Origin: an uncultured Spirochaetaceae bacterium
GTDB lineage: Bacteria > Spirochaetota > Spirochaetia > Treponematales > Treponemataceae
Assembly (NCBI GenBank): GCA_902789325.1
Contig: CADANN010000007.1
Location: 1 to 64,000, forward strand
Direction: 5' to 3'
Length of the DNA: 64,000 bases
Shown here piece after piece: positions 33,793 through 42,416 of this stretch. The notes under the pieces were generated by a model that was not told where the DNA came from, did not search any database, and worked only from the letters and a program-made list of their open reading frames with translations. Position 1 is the first letter of the stretch, and each line of letters starts with the position of its first letter. The translations under genes were made by a program, and so were the position numbers.

Positions 33793-36414
33793 CGGCGCTG
33801 CAAGGCGGGCTGAATCAGACCATCTTGCGGCAGAAAAATCTATTCTCAAATCATCTTTTCCCTTTGTAAGAGCTTCAGGGATTTCAAAAATCTTAAAGAA
33901 TTTTTCTTCCGAACCGTCGCAGGAAAGAATGTAATCTGCAATAAGGGAGTCAGTTTCGGCTGCCTTTATGATAATTCGCTTGCCGTTATCTTCGCGGAGG
34001 AAGTAACACTGAAGGAAGTTTTTCTTGTCCGGCATAACCTTGCAGACGTAAGAGAAGCTGCCTTTATCCTTTGCATAGCGGGTAAGCTCGCCTGCATTAC
34101 CAACTGAGCCGGAGCCTGTTTCCTGCATGTATGGAGCGGTTGTCTCGTTGCCTTCTGTCTGAGCTCCGTAACCTACACCGATTCCTTCTATAAAAGTATA
34201 TTTTGCCAGTTCTTTTTCTGCGTCGTCGGCTTCTGTCTGCTTTGGCAGCTCTGTAACGTAAAGCCAGTAAATGCCATAGCGCTGATTATTGATGAGGTAG
34301 TACGGTGAGAACTTGAGGTCACCGTCTTCACCCCATTCAATATCATGAAGAATGAAGTTTAGACTACCCGGCTCCCGCTCAAAGTGAGAGTTGATATCTG
34401 CAAGGAAAGCCGCGGTGCTGTCTGCATTTTTGATTTTGATGTATTCCGGAGCGAGGGGCTTAAGGTTATTTGTACCACCATAGTTTCCGTTGAGAGGGAT
34501 TTCTATTCCGCGGATAATCTTATTTGCGCATACATCGCACTGCACTCCGACCTGACGCAGCTTCATTTTGTCATCGCGTCCGAGTTCTGTGGCAAGAACT
34601 ACCGGGCCATATTTAAAGGCAGCGGCATTTGCGTTGTCCGGCAGGGTGTAAGCTTTTATTTCCATTGGAAGGGTCAGGGTGATGGTATCGCCTGCCTGCC
34701 AGTTTCTGCAGACGAGGAGATAGCCTTCCTGCTCTGTGAATTCTTTGACATCAGCTTCTGCGTCGTTTATCAAAAGTGATGGCATAGCACAGCACCAGTC
34801 CGGAATGCGCAGGGCCAGAGTAAAATCAGAAGCGGCTGCTGAAGACTCGCCAAGGGCCTCCACCGTAAAGGTCACTGCCTCCCCCATAGGAATATCCGAT
34901 TTCTGGCTCAGTTTAATGCCGCGAGACTTCCAGTTTACAGTCGAACTGAAATACTGATTCACAATCAAAGTCGCATTTTCATCATCATAAAAATACAAAC
35001 TGTCGCCAAGCTTTGTAAAGTTTTCAAGACCGGTTCCCGTACAGCACCAGAAAAAGTTTTTGTTTACATCTGGATTACAGTAGGTTTTAAAACAACCGGT
35101 TGCCATAGGCTGAAAGTAAGTTGTCATTCCGGTCTCGCGATTTACAGAAGCCAGAATTGAATTGATGAATGTGTTTTCATAATAGTCTGCATACTTTCGC
35201 TCGCCGGTCAGCATAAAAAGGGCACGGGTGAGCTTTAGCATATTGTGAACGTTACAGGTCTCGCAATTTGTATTACTGCGCTCGGCATCCAGAATATCAT
35301 CCTTACCAAAATGCTCGCACTCGCTGTTGCCACCTGTGACGTAGGTATGGTGCTGGGTAACCAGATTCCAGAAAGCCTTGCAGTATTCAAGATACTGCTT
35401 CTGTTCTGCTTCAGTTGCAGGGTCGCCTTCTTCCTTCAAAGTAAGACAGCGATTCACCGCGCCAACAAACTTTGGAATAGTTGTATTTGCGTGGCGATTA
35501 TTCAAAATGTTTGCATCTTTTCCTTTTACCGCCAGCGCCGTCAAAATCTCTTTAAAAAGATATTCTTCGTCAAAAGTATGGGCTACCTGCTTAAAATGAT
35601 CTGCCTGCGTATAGCCTGCTGCCTTCGCGCATTTATAAAGCTCGTAAAGACAGTCGTTCATTCCGCCGTATTCAACAGAAAGTACGCGCTTTCTTGTTTC
35701 CTCGTCCCAGCGGGAGGTTCGATTGTACATCCATTCGCCAAGCTTTTCGGCGACATCGAGGGCACGGCTGCCGGTCTCGCCGTCAACAAGCTTTGCAACC
35801 TCAGTAAGACCGTTCATCAGTTTGTGCATTGTGTACCATGGCACCCAAGTGTCTGCCTGGTTTCCGGCTTCAAGTTTATCAAACTGAAGCTCCGGCTTTG
35901 CAGGGTCTGCCATTGTTGCACCAAAGATAAAGCCCGGTGCACTGCGACCGTCGCTGCCAGCCACCGCCTGACATTCTGCAAGGCCATCAATCAGGGCTGC
36001 AAGACGCTCGCGCAAAATCACGCCGTCACGCCCTTTGCAGTCTCCGTAACCGCCAGCAATTCCCTGTGCCGCCGCCGCAAGGTAATGCCCCAAAGTGTGG
36101 CCACCGATTCGGGTATTTTCCCAGCCGCTGTAAGGGCCACTGACCTTGTTTGGCAAACTAGCTGTGAGCCGGAAATTATATAAAAGGCGGTCTGCATCAA
36201 AGGTGTTGAGAAAATCAAGGTCCTTTTGAGTTACATCAAGAAAAAATTCGTCCTCCAGCTTTACATCAGCCAGCTTGAAGGCCTTTATATTAGTTAAACG
36301 TTTAACTTCCAAATCAAAATTTTTACTCATTTTTATTTCTCCTTGAACACATCCAGTTTGCAACGCAATTATACCCGCAGCAACAATTATAGCTTTAATT
36401 TTCAGGGATTTCAT
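33763..36414 (-). CDS. GH127 (DUF1680) beta-L-arabinofuranosidase-type lipoprotein
   Basis: I take ATG 36414 (the codon before it is TTG). The protein has 883 residues. A lipoprotein signal ends in LQTGC, so it should be lipid-anchored in the envelope. The GH127 domain begins at VKLEDEFFLDVTQ. It shows SGWENTRIGGHTLGHYL, NCETCNVHNMLKLTR (Glu and Cys ligand region) and FFWCCTGTGLENF, whose Cys pair matches the zinc-binding, nucleophile-bearing CC of HypBA1. Family knowledge: hydrolysis of beta-L-arabinofuranosides in plant cell-wall glycoproteins or pectin side chains. The C-terminal 200 residues are beta-rich. TATAAT lies 10 nt before the ATG. Confidence 0.88.
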   Translation of the reverse strand: MKSLKIKAIIVAAGIIALQTGCVQGEIKMSKNFDLEVKRLTNIKAFKLADVKLEDEFFLDVTQKDLDFLNTFDADRLLYNFRLTASLPNKVSGPYSGWENTRIGGHTLGHYLAAAAQGIAGGYGDCKGRDGVILRERLAALIDGLAECQAVAGSDGRSAPGFIFGATMADPAKPELQFDKLEAGNQADTWVPWYTMHKLMNGLTEVAKLVDGETGSRALDVAEKLGEWMYNRTSRWDEETRKRVLSVEYGGMNDCLYELYKCAKAAGYTQADHFKQVAHTFDEEYLFKEILTALAVKGKDANILNNRHANTTIPKFVGAVNRCLTLKEEGDPATEAEQKQYLEYCKAFWNLVTQHHTYVTGGNSECEHFGKDDILDAERSNTNCETCNVHNMLKLTRALFMLTGERKYADYYENTFINSILASVNRETGMTTYFQPMATGCFKTYCNPDVNKNFFWCCTGTGLENFTKLGDSLYFYDDENATLIVNQYFSSTVNWKSRGIKLSQKSDIPMGEAVTFTVEALGESSAAASDFTLALRIPDWCCAMPSLLINDAEADVKEFTEQEGYLLVCRNWQAGDTITLTLPMEIKAYTLPDNANAAAFKYGPVVLATELGRDDKMKLRQVGVQCDVCANKIIRGIEIPLNGNYGGTNNLKPLAPEYIKIKNADSTAAFLADINSHFEREPGSLNFILHDIEWGEDGDLKFSPYYLINNQRYGIYWLYVTELPKQTEADDAEKELAKYTFIEGIGVGYGAQTEGNETTAPYMQETGSGSVGNAGELTRYAKDKGSFSYVCKVMPDKKNFLQCYFLREDNGKRIIIKAAETDSLIADYILSCDGSEEKFFKIFEIPEALTKGKDDLRIDFSAARWSDSARLAAPLNTLFLGSN

Positions 36415-36493
36415 CAATTAATACATTATAGATTTCTTACAGCAAGTTCAACTGTATAAATCGTATTAATTATTCATGTTTTGTGGGCAGGTC

Positions 36494-36510
36494 GGCAAGC
36501 ACAGCTTGCC
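36494..36510. repeat. Hairpin next to structured repeat copy 2
   Basis: GGCAAGC-ACA-GCTTGCC, a perfect 7-bp stem with a 3-base loop. Its place relative to the repeat mirrors the GCAGGC-TAG-GCCTGC hairpin next to copy 1, so it is probably part of the same element. Confidence 0.55.
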
Positions 36511-36525
36511 TCTGAGCCATTTTTT

Positions 36526-36585
36526 CGATGAACCTAAAACGGCCCGCTGTCGCAGCCCGTTTTTTAACGGTTCTTCGATTGTAGG
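36526..36585 (-). repeat. Structured dispersed repeat, copy 2 (terminator of the MATE gene)
   Basis: On the minus strand: CCTACAATCGAAGAACCG, TTAAAAAACGGGCTGC, loop GACA, GCGGGCCGTTTTAGGTTC. It has the same fold as 1797-1862. In the main stem one pair is C-G here and T-A there, a compensatory change. The stop codon of the MATE gene (36564) lies inside it, and the T-rich 3' arm would act as a terminator. Confidence 0.8.
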
Positions 36586-37907
36586 CTCTTCATATACAAA
36601 TATCTCAGCCAGGCCGTAAGCCCACTCAGGAACCAGACGATTCCGACCGACCACCAGCAGCCCCAAACGCCGATTGATGCCACCGCGCACAAAGCCACCG
36701 GCACAACAAAACGGCCCACAACCTCAGTCACACCGTTAATCAGGGCAAAGGTTGCGTCGCCGATTCCGTTGAGAACCCCGCGCACAACATAAATCACACC
36801 AAGGAAGATGTAGAACCAGCTGGTAATTCTCAGGGCCTTAGCACCCATCTCAATTACCTCAGGCTCCTTTACAAAAAGGCGGGTAATCGGGCTTCCAAAA
36901 ATCTGAATCAGAGGAATCATAACAACCGTAAAAATCGCCATCATCATCATACTCTTGCGATAGCCTTCAATAATGCGGTCGTGTTTTTTTGCACCATAGT
37001 TCTGGCCCGTATAAGTTGAAAGGGCGGTTCCCAGAGTTCCGTAAGGCTGGTGAATCAGCTGTTCAACACGGCTGGTAGCAGTAAAGGCCGCAACCGCCAC
37101 AGGACCAAAGGAGTTAACAACGCGCTGCAAAGCCATGCAGGAAATTGCAATAAGCGAGAACTGAAGGGAAAGCGGCACACCAAGCTTAATACATCTGCTT
37201 AGAATTACCGGATTCACGCGCCAGTCCATGCGACTAAGCTTAAAATATGAATTAGTCTTAAACGCAAAAAGCAGACAAAGCCCGCCACAGATAAAATTGG
37301 AAATCAAAGTTGCAACACCAGCACCCCAAACTCCAAGCTTCAGATTGTAAACAAAAATGACATCGAGAATACCGTTGAGAATGCAGGAGAAAATCAAAAA
37401 ATAAAGAGGAGTCTTAGAGTCCCCCAGAGCGCGCAGCATGGAAGAAGCAAAATTGTAAACCGAAATCATCACCATGCAGACGCACATAATCTGCATGTAG
37501 ACCTTGGAATCTGCCATGATAGAATCCGGAGTGTTGAGAAGATGCAGAATCGGGCCGGCAGTAAAAAAAGCTATCGCACCGATAGTAGTCGGAATCACCA
37601 GCATGATGTAGGCCGTGTTGGCAATACAGTTTTTTACCTTGTCTGTACTACCCTCACCAAAAAAGTGAGAAGTGACAATTCCCCCACCCGCGCCAATTCC
37701 GTTACAAAGCGCAAAAAAGAAAAAAGTAATCGAGCCGGTCGCACCAATGGCCGCCAGAGCCTGGGCCCCAACAAACTGACCAACAATCACCGAATCCACA
37801 AGATTATAAAGCTGCTGAAAAATATTACCAATCAACATTGGTACCGAAAAAGCCAGCAGCAGACGGACAGGACTGCCCTCCGTCATGTTAACAGTATTTT
37901 CCTTCAT
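36564..37907 (-). CDS. MATE-family multidrug/metabolite efflux protein
   Basis: The start is ATG 37907 (MKENTVNMTEGSPVRLL), 10 nt after a TATAAT; an in-frame upstream start would add residues without support. The protein has 447 residues, about 12 TM helices in two halves, and typical MATE phrases (QQLYNLVDSVIVGQFVG, GIGAGGGIVTSHFFGEG). It is a cation-coupled exporter of drugs or metabolites in the cytoplasmic membrane. The last five residues (QSKNR) and the stop codon come from a dispersed repeat, so the original C-terminus was probably replaced. Confidence 0.92.
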   Translation of the reverse strand: MKENTVNMTEGSPVRLLLAFSVPMLIGNIFQQLYNLVDSVIVGQFVGAQALAAIGATGSITFFFFALCNGIGAGGGIVTSHFFGEGSTDKVKNCIANTAYIMLVIPTTIGAIAFFTAGPILHLLNTPDSIMADSKVYMQIMCVCMVMISVYNFASSMLRALGDSKTPLYFLIFSCILNGILDVIFVYNLKLGVWGAGVATLISNFICGGLCLLFAFKTNSYFKLSRMDWRVNPVILSRCIKLGVPLSLQFSLIAISCMALQRVVNSFGPVAVAAFTATSRVEQLIHQPYGTLGTALSTYTGQNYGAKKHDRIIEGYRKSMMMMAIFTVVMIPLIQIFGSPITRLFVKEPEVIEMGAKALRITSWFYIFLGVIYVVRGVLNGIGDATFALINGVTEVVGRFVVPVALCAVASIGVWGCWWSVGIVWFLSGLTAWLRYLYMKSLQSKNR

Positions 37908-37971
37908 ACAGGAAGTTATTATAACGAGCCTCAACTCCATGAAATTGTATGATTATATGAAAAAATATGAG

Positions 37972-38000
37972 TTTTCAACCTGCAGTTTTTACAGTATAAT
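37972..38000 (+). promoter_or_regulatory. Promoter of the DMT transporter gene (near-leaderless)
   Basis: TTTTCA (37972-37977), 17-bp spacer, TATAAT (37995-38000), 7 nt to ATG 38008. The -35 is weak and the -10 perfect. Confidence 0.55.
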
Positions 38001-38007
38001 TAAAGAA

Positions 38008-38901
38008 ATGAAGCCCGAATCAAACATAACTAAAGGTATATTTTTCATTGTTTGCTCAGCATTTTTCTTTGCGCTGATGGCTGTGTTTGTAAAACTTGCA
38101 GGCGACATTCATTTTATACAAAAAGCTTTTTTCAGAAATGCCGTAGCCTTTATAATTGCTCTTGGCGGAACAATCCGAGATGCTCGTAGCAATGGCCGGG
38201 AAGCAATCAGAATCCCAAAGGGTGCTATGCTTTTTTTATTCTTGAGAGCAATTGCAGGTTCAGTAGGTGTATTCGGAAACTTTTATGCAATAGATCATAT
38301 TCTTCTTGCAGATGCCGCAATTCTGAATAAAATGGCACCATTCTTTACAATCATTTTCTGCTATATAATTCTGCGTGAAAAAATCAAACTTGTTCCACTT
38401 ATCTGCATTATCATTGCATTTTTAGGATCCATTTTGATTGTAAAGCCTTCGTTCAATTTTACACAGATGATTCCAACTCTCGCCGCATTTATGGGTGGAG
38501 TTGGAGCAGGTCTTGCCTATGCCAGCATCAGAAAGTTGAGTTATCTGAATTGTAATGGAAAAATAATCATTCTGTTCTTCTCAGCATTTTCAATGCTGCT
38601 TTCTGTACCATATATGATAACAAACTTTAACCCGATGACACTAAAGCAGACTTTAATGCTTTTGTGCGCAGGTGGTTGTGCAGCAGGCGGCCAGTTCTCA
38701 GTTACCGCAGCATATTATCATGCTCCAGCCAGCAAAATTTCAATTTATGATTATTCTCAGGTGCTTTTTTCAACCTTGTTCGGCTTAGTCTTCTTTGGCC
38801 AGTTCCCAGACTGGATGAGCCTAGCAGGTTATATCATCATTATAAGTATGGCTGTTGTGAATTACATTTACACACACCGCCATCAGTCTATTGAAGCATA
38901 A
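38008..38901 (+). CDS. EamA/DMT-family transporter
   Basis: The start is ATG 38008 (MKPESNITKGIFF). The protein has 297 residues, ten hydrophobic segments in two EamA repeats (LFLRAIAGSVGVFGNFYAI; LAYASIRKLSY), which is the usual size. It is a drug/metabolite transporter of the cytoplasmic membrane; substrate unknown. A single-gene unit, divergent from the MATE gene and ending in a bidirectional terminator shared with pheS. Confidence 0.88.
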   Translation: MKPESNITKGIFFIVCSAFFFALMAVFVKLAGDIHFIQKAFFRNAVAFIIALGGTIRDARSNGREAIRIPKGAMLFLFLRAIAGSVGVFGNFYAIDHILLADAAILNKMAPFFTIIFCYIILREKIKLVPLICIIIAFLGSILIVKPSFNFTQMIPTLAAFMGGVGAGLAYASIRKLSYLNCNGKIIILFFSAFSMLLSVPYMITNFNPMTLKQTLMLLCAGGCAAGGQFSVTAAYYHAPASKISIYDYSQVLFSTLFGLVFFGQFPDWMSLAGYIIIISMAVVNYIYTHRHQSIEA

Positions 38902-38902
38902 A

Positions 38903-38930
38903 AAAAGCGGTGACCATAGTCACCGCTTTT
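38903..38930. terminator. Bidirectional terminator between DMT gene and pheS
   Basis: Perfect 12-bp stem AAAAGCGGTGAC / GTCACCGCTTTT with loop CATA, A-rich on the left and T-rich on the right; it lies 4 nt from the pheS stop. Confidence 0.9.
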
Positions 38931-38933
38931 CTA

Positions 38934-40490
38934 TTAGAACTTAGCTTTTCTAAGTCGAACTTTCTCGATATCCTCACAGAAGAGTTCGCGCAAGTCATTC
39001 AAGCCAAGTGCCATAAGTGCCATACGGTCAATACCGATACCCCATGCAAGAACAGGACAATCAAGACCCATAGCCTTTGTAACTTCCGGACGGAAAATAC
39101 CAGAACCACCAAGCTCAAACCAGCCCAAAACAGGGTGCTTGATATGAACCTCGATAGAAGGTTCTGTGAAAGGGAAGTAACCTGGAACATATTTTACTTC
39201 TTCTGCTCCGGCAATTTCTGTTGCGAACATCTTGAGCATACCAAGAAGATCGCGCAAAGTTACGTCGTTACCAGCAATAATACCTTCTGTCTGATAGAAG
39301 TCAGAAAGGTGTGTTGCATCTACTTTGTCGTAGCGGAAGCAACGGGCAATACCAAAGTACTTGCCAGGAACTTCAGCCTTATGAAGCTGATGTGCAGAAA
39401 GAACAGTTCCCTGTGAGCGGAGAATCAAGCGGCGTGTGAACTCATTATCGAATGTGTAGTTCCAGCCACGGCTACCAGTGTTTCCACCAGTTTCGTGAGC
39501 AGCCTTAACATTGCTTAAATATGGTTCTTCAATAAATTTAGCGTGTGTAGGGTTCTTAATGCGGTATACATCGTGAATATCACGTGCAGCGTGGAACTGT
39601 GGCATGAACAAAGCATCACCGTTCCAGAATTCAGTTTCTACAAGCGGACCATCAAATTCCTGAAAACCAAGAGAACAAAGCTTGTCTTTTACAGATTCAA
39701 GGAACTGAACGTATGGGTTTGTACGACCAGGAATAATACGTGCAGGTGGAATAGCAATGTTGTAACCACGGAATGTACCGTTTTTCCAGTCTCCAGATGC
39801 AAGCATTTTTGGTGTGATTTCACCAATTTCGTTACCAGTAACACCAGCGTTTTTAAGAGCATCGCGAACAGCTTCAAAACCAGACTGCAGTTTATAGAAA
39901 ACAGTCTCACGTTCAATCATCTTGAAAGGAGAATCGGCTGCACCGCGTTTTTTAGCAAGACCTTCCATTGCAGAAGCTTCAACAGCGCTCAAATCATCTT
40001 TATTAAGAAGACCACCATCGCTTGCTATAGCCTTTTTTACAAGGTCCATAGTTGCCTTAATGCGTTCTGGAAGGGCAGCACCAGTATACTCAACCTTCTT
40101 TTCTTCGTTCATTTTAAGAACACCATCTTTTACAAGAGGACCAAAGGCAGAACCAACGTCCTTCTGTTCAAGACCAACACCAGCAGCAATTTCTGGCATT
40201 GTGTGAGCGCCCTTCTCTTTCAAGAAGTTTACCATGCGCTCTTCTACAGTACCTGTTTCTGCAAGCTTGCGTCCAAAATCTGTAATTTCAAAAAATGTAT
40301 GTGGTGTACGGCGGATTTCTTTAAGAAGTTCCTTTCCAGAAAGCCATGAGAATGCCTGATTAGCATGACCTTCCTTATACTCCAATTCCTTCTGGAGTTT
40401 TTCTGATGTAAGTTCATCCTTTTCTGAATACTTTAACAAAACCTTGATTTCAAGTGGATGAAGATTTTTTATGATGTTTGTTACTTCCAT
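38934..40490 (-). CDS. pheS: Phenylalanyl-tRNA synthetase alpha subunit, archaeal/eukaryotic-type
   Basis: The start is ATG 40490 (MEVTNIIKNLHPLEIKVLL). The protein has 518 residues, far longer than the roughly 330 of ordinary bacterial PheS, because of an N-terminal run of winged-helix domains. The catalytic domain shows motif 2 (FRYDKVDATHLSDFYQTEG), PFTEPSIEVH, GGSGIFRPEV and motif 3 (GIGIDRMAL). It charges tRNA-Phe as an alpha2beta2 enzyme; pheT is not adjacent. Spirochaetes are known to carry this archaeal-type PheRS. The only strong Shine-Dalgarno is 46 nt upstream and is brought close by a hairpin (see the leader entry). An in-frame TTG at 40523 is the alternative. Confidence 0.93.
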   Translation of the reverse strand: MEVTNIIKNLHPLEIKVLLKYSEKDELTSEKLQKELEYKEGHANQAFSWLSGKELLKEIRRTPHTFFEITDFGRKLAETGTVEERMVNFLKEKGAHTMPEIAAGVGLEQKDVGSAFGPLVKDGVLKMNEEKKVEYTGAALPERIKATMDLVKKAIASDGGLLNKDDLSAVEASAMEGLAKKRGAADSPFKMIERETVFYKLQSGFEAVRDALKNAGVTGNEIGEITPKMLASGDWKNGTFRGYNIAIPPARIIPGRTNPYVQFLESVKDKLCSLGFQEFDGPLVETEFWNGDALFMPQFHAARDIHDVYRIKNPTHAKFIEEPYLSNVKAAHETGGNTGSRGWNYTFDNEFTRRLILRSQGTVLSAHQLHKAEVPGKYFGIARCFRYDKVDATHLSDFYQTEGIIAGNDVTLRDLLGMLKMFATEIAGAEEVKYVPGYFPFTEPSIEVHIKHPVLGWFELGGSGIFRPEVTKAMGLDCPVLAWGIGIDRMALMALGLNDLRELFCEDIEKVRLRKAKF

Positions 40491-40542
40491 ATAGCAGACC
40501 GTTAAGAAAAATTGCGAAAGCAATTTTTTAGGTCTACCTCCT
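40491..40542 (-). promoter_or_regulatory. pheS leader: Shine-Dalgarno bridged to the start by a hairpin
   Basis: Minus strand: AGGAGG (40542-40537), T, then AGACC (40535-40531) pairing with GGTCT (40500-40496). The paired arms enclose a perfect AAAAATTGC-TTTC-GCAATTTTT hairpin; GCTAT and the ATG follow. Folding removes about 40 nt and leaves the SD 6 nt from the start codon. Confidence 0.6.
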
Positions 40543-40553
40543 TTAAAAAATTA

Positions 40554-40583
40554 AAAGCCGACAGAGCATTCTGTCGGCTTTAT
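40554..40583 (-). terminator. Terminator of the 143-residue exported protein gene
   Basis: On the minus strand AAAGCCGACAG / CTGTCGGCTTT form an 11-bp stem with a 6-base loop, followed by TAATTTTTT. It separates this gene from the pheS leader. Confidence 0.85.
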
Positions 40584-40614
40584 ACTACCATATTTGCAAT
40601 AAAAACGAAATAGG

Positions 40615-41046
40615 TTAGCGAATTAATTTTATGTGAGATGAATATATAGTCTTTCTCTGACCACGATCATCTTTAATACTCTTAACCTTATCAGTTTCCA
40701 TATATCGGTAATTATAGTATTTATTTTCTTTTACAAATTTCTCAAGACATGCCTTTACAGCATTCATTGCTTCACCTTTATCAAAGGTTACCATAAGTGT
40801 TTCATAATAAATGCGAAGTTCATCATGCATTGGCTGATATTCAATTTTAACAGTTGCATTCTTATCAATTTCACTTGCACTTAAACCAACATCATTAAGA
40901 TCCATCATTGAAGTCTGTGTAGTAAGCTTTTCCTTTTCGAATCTTTCTCTTTCAAAAGGATCATCTGGATTATCGCCAATAGTCTGAGCAAAAACAGAAC
41001 CCATAAGAACAGCAAAAACTGTAAACAAAGCAAGTATCTTCTTCAT
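40615..41046 (-). CDS. Small exported protein of unknown function
   Basis: The protein has 143 residues with a clear signal peptide (MKKILALFTVFAVLMGSVFA). The mature part is charged and mixed alpha/beta, with no cysteine except one (KACLEKF) and no motif I know. AGAGAGG precedes the ATG. It lies 12 bp after the next exported-protein gene, so the two are co-transcribed and probably act together in the periplasm. Confidence 0.7.
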   Translation of the reverse strand: MKKILALFTVFAVLMGSVFAQTIGDNPDDPFERERFEKEKLTTQTSMMDLNDVGLSASEIDKNATVKIEYQPMHDELRIYYETLMVTFDKGEAMNAVKACLEKFVKENKYYNYRYMETDKVKSIKDDRGQRKTIYSSHIKLIR

Positions 41047-41058
41047 AATAGCACCTCT

Positions 41059-41781
41059 CTAGTAAACACTATACTCTATTATTTTACCGCATTCTAGGAA
41101 AAAATCAAGATTTATTACATAGCGTCCTGAACTGATTCCCAGAGTCGGAAAATTCCTGACCAAAACCGCGCCGTTTATTTCTTTCGGCTTATTTTTGATT
41201 GTTTTTCTGTAGTGATTTCGAATTGCATCTTTAAGAGCTTCTCTTGCCGCTTCTTCAATTCCTTCAAAACCTTTTTCTACAGAAGCATAGCCTATGCCTC
41301 CAATCACAGGATTTTGTATGGAACTCCACAGATTATAATTCTGAATCTGAGAGTCTGTGCGCGTATATTCCGCCCAACAATTCAAATTATTGTCTGATAT
41401 CCAAGGCGAAACATATTTAATGCCACCTTTTATAACATCTGAAGGAATAATTTCTGTTACTTCAAGATATTCTTCTACCCCACGAGCCTTATCATAAGGA
41501 ACATACACAAAATTCCAACCGTACACCATTCCAGAAATAATAAACGGCGCAATTTTATGCATCTGCTTTATTGGAAAATCAAATTGACTCCAGTCTCGAT
41601 TTTCATCTTTATCCTCAGAATCAACTGGAACTAAACCGGGATAAGCATCAAGTTCTGCCCACAAGGGTAATCTGATATTCCGCACTACAGAAGGAGTCTG
41701 CGCAAAAAGCTGAAGCGCAAAAATCAAACTCAATCCTGCAACGAGAAAGCTTTTTTTTACCGTTTGTAAGTGTCTTTCCAT
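41059..41781 (-). CDS. Exported protein of unknown function
   Basis: The protein has 240 residues with a signal peptide (KKSFLVAGLSLIFALQLFA) after a short charged start. The mature chain has many Trp and Tyr residues and a helical EEAAREALKDAIRNHYRK segment. No family is recognised. Its 5' end overlaps the rhomboid gene by 25 bp and no SD is seen, so translation is probably coupled to that gene. Confidence 0.65.
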   Translation of the reverse strand: MERHLQTVKKSFLVAGLSLIFALQLFAQTPSVVRNIRLPLWAELDAYPGLVPVDSEDKDENRDWSQFDFPIKQMHKIAPFIISGMVYGWNFVYVPYDKARGVEEYLEVTEIIPSDVIKGGIKYVSPWISDNNLNCWAEYTRTDSQIQNYNLWSSIQNPVIGGIGYASVEKGFEGIEEAAREALKDAIRNHYRKTIKNKPKEINGAVLVRNFPTLGISSGRYVINLDFFLECGKIIEYSVY

Positions 41782-42416
41782 ATTTTAATAGGATGAATCC
41801 CCATTCTAAGAACAAAATAGAACCATGCTGCAAGAAAACCAAAAAGGTGTGTCATATGCGCAACATTGGAACCACTACCAAAAAACTGACTTCCAAGCTC
41901 AATCAAAGCATAAATAAATACAAGAACTGGAGCCGGAACTGGAACAATTCCCCATATAAAGATTACCGAACGTGGGAAGAACACTGCATAGGCAAAAAGC
42001 ACAGCATAAACCGCACCACTTGCTCCGAGCAGGAAGACCCCATAATAACCGGTAAACCAGTAAACCAAAAAAGAGAAAAAGCCACTCAAAGCCCCGCACA
42101 CAAGATAGAACAATAAAAACTCACGCGAGCCTATAGCTTTTTCCAGATTAAGACCAAACACCAGAAGAGCAAGCATATTAAAAAACACATGCGAAATATT
42201 CTGATGAACAAACATATAGCTTATGAACTGCCAGTACATATGGCCTTTAACCACAAGTATAGGATTCATAGCACCATAGTAATGAACATATTCATTGAGG
42301 TTTGGATACAAAAAACCGAGTCCAAAAATGACAAAATTAATGAAAATAATAGAAAGCGCCGTTCTTCTATATACATAGGGAAAGGGGCGTCGGAGAATAA
42401 ATTTATTTCTTGGCAT
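41757..42416 (-). CDS. Rhomboid-family intramembrane serine protease
   Basis: The protein has 219 residues with six or seven TM helices. Rhomboid catalytic dyad: Ser in GASGAVYAVLFA and His in AHMTHLFGF; the HxxxN-type HVFFNMLAL oxyanion helix is also present. It cleaves TM helices of membrane substrates in the cytoplasmic membrane. It overlaps the GGDEF gene by 14 bp and is part of a minus-strand operon from 45106 down to about 40615. Confidence 0.92.
   Translation of the reverse strand: MPRNKFILRRPFPYVYRRTALSIIFINFVIFGLGFLYPNLNEYVHYYGAMNPILVVKGHMYWQFISYMFVHQNISHVFFNMLALLVFGLNLEKAIGSREFLLFYLVCGALSGFFSFLVYWFTGYYGVFLLGASGAVYAVLFAYAVFFPRSVIFIWGIVPVPAPVLVFIYALIELGSQFFGSGSNVAHMTHLFGFLAAWFYFVLRMGIHPIKIWKDTYKR

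Noticed and set aside
35245..36183. Long plus-strand open frame (312 codons) opposite GH127
   Set aside because: Low-quality, Cys-rich translation antisense to a well-supported GH127 gene, with no RBS; a shadow of its codon use.
36466..36690. Minus-strand 74-codon open frame over the end of the MATE gene
   Set aside because: Overlaps MATE codons in another frame and translates the repeat; no start signals.
39543..40349. Plus-strand open frame of 268 codons opposite pheS
   Set aside because: Antisense to conserved pheS codons, Cys/Phe-rich translation, no RBS or promoter.
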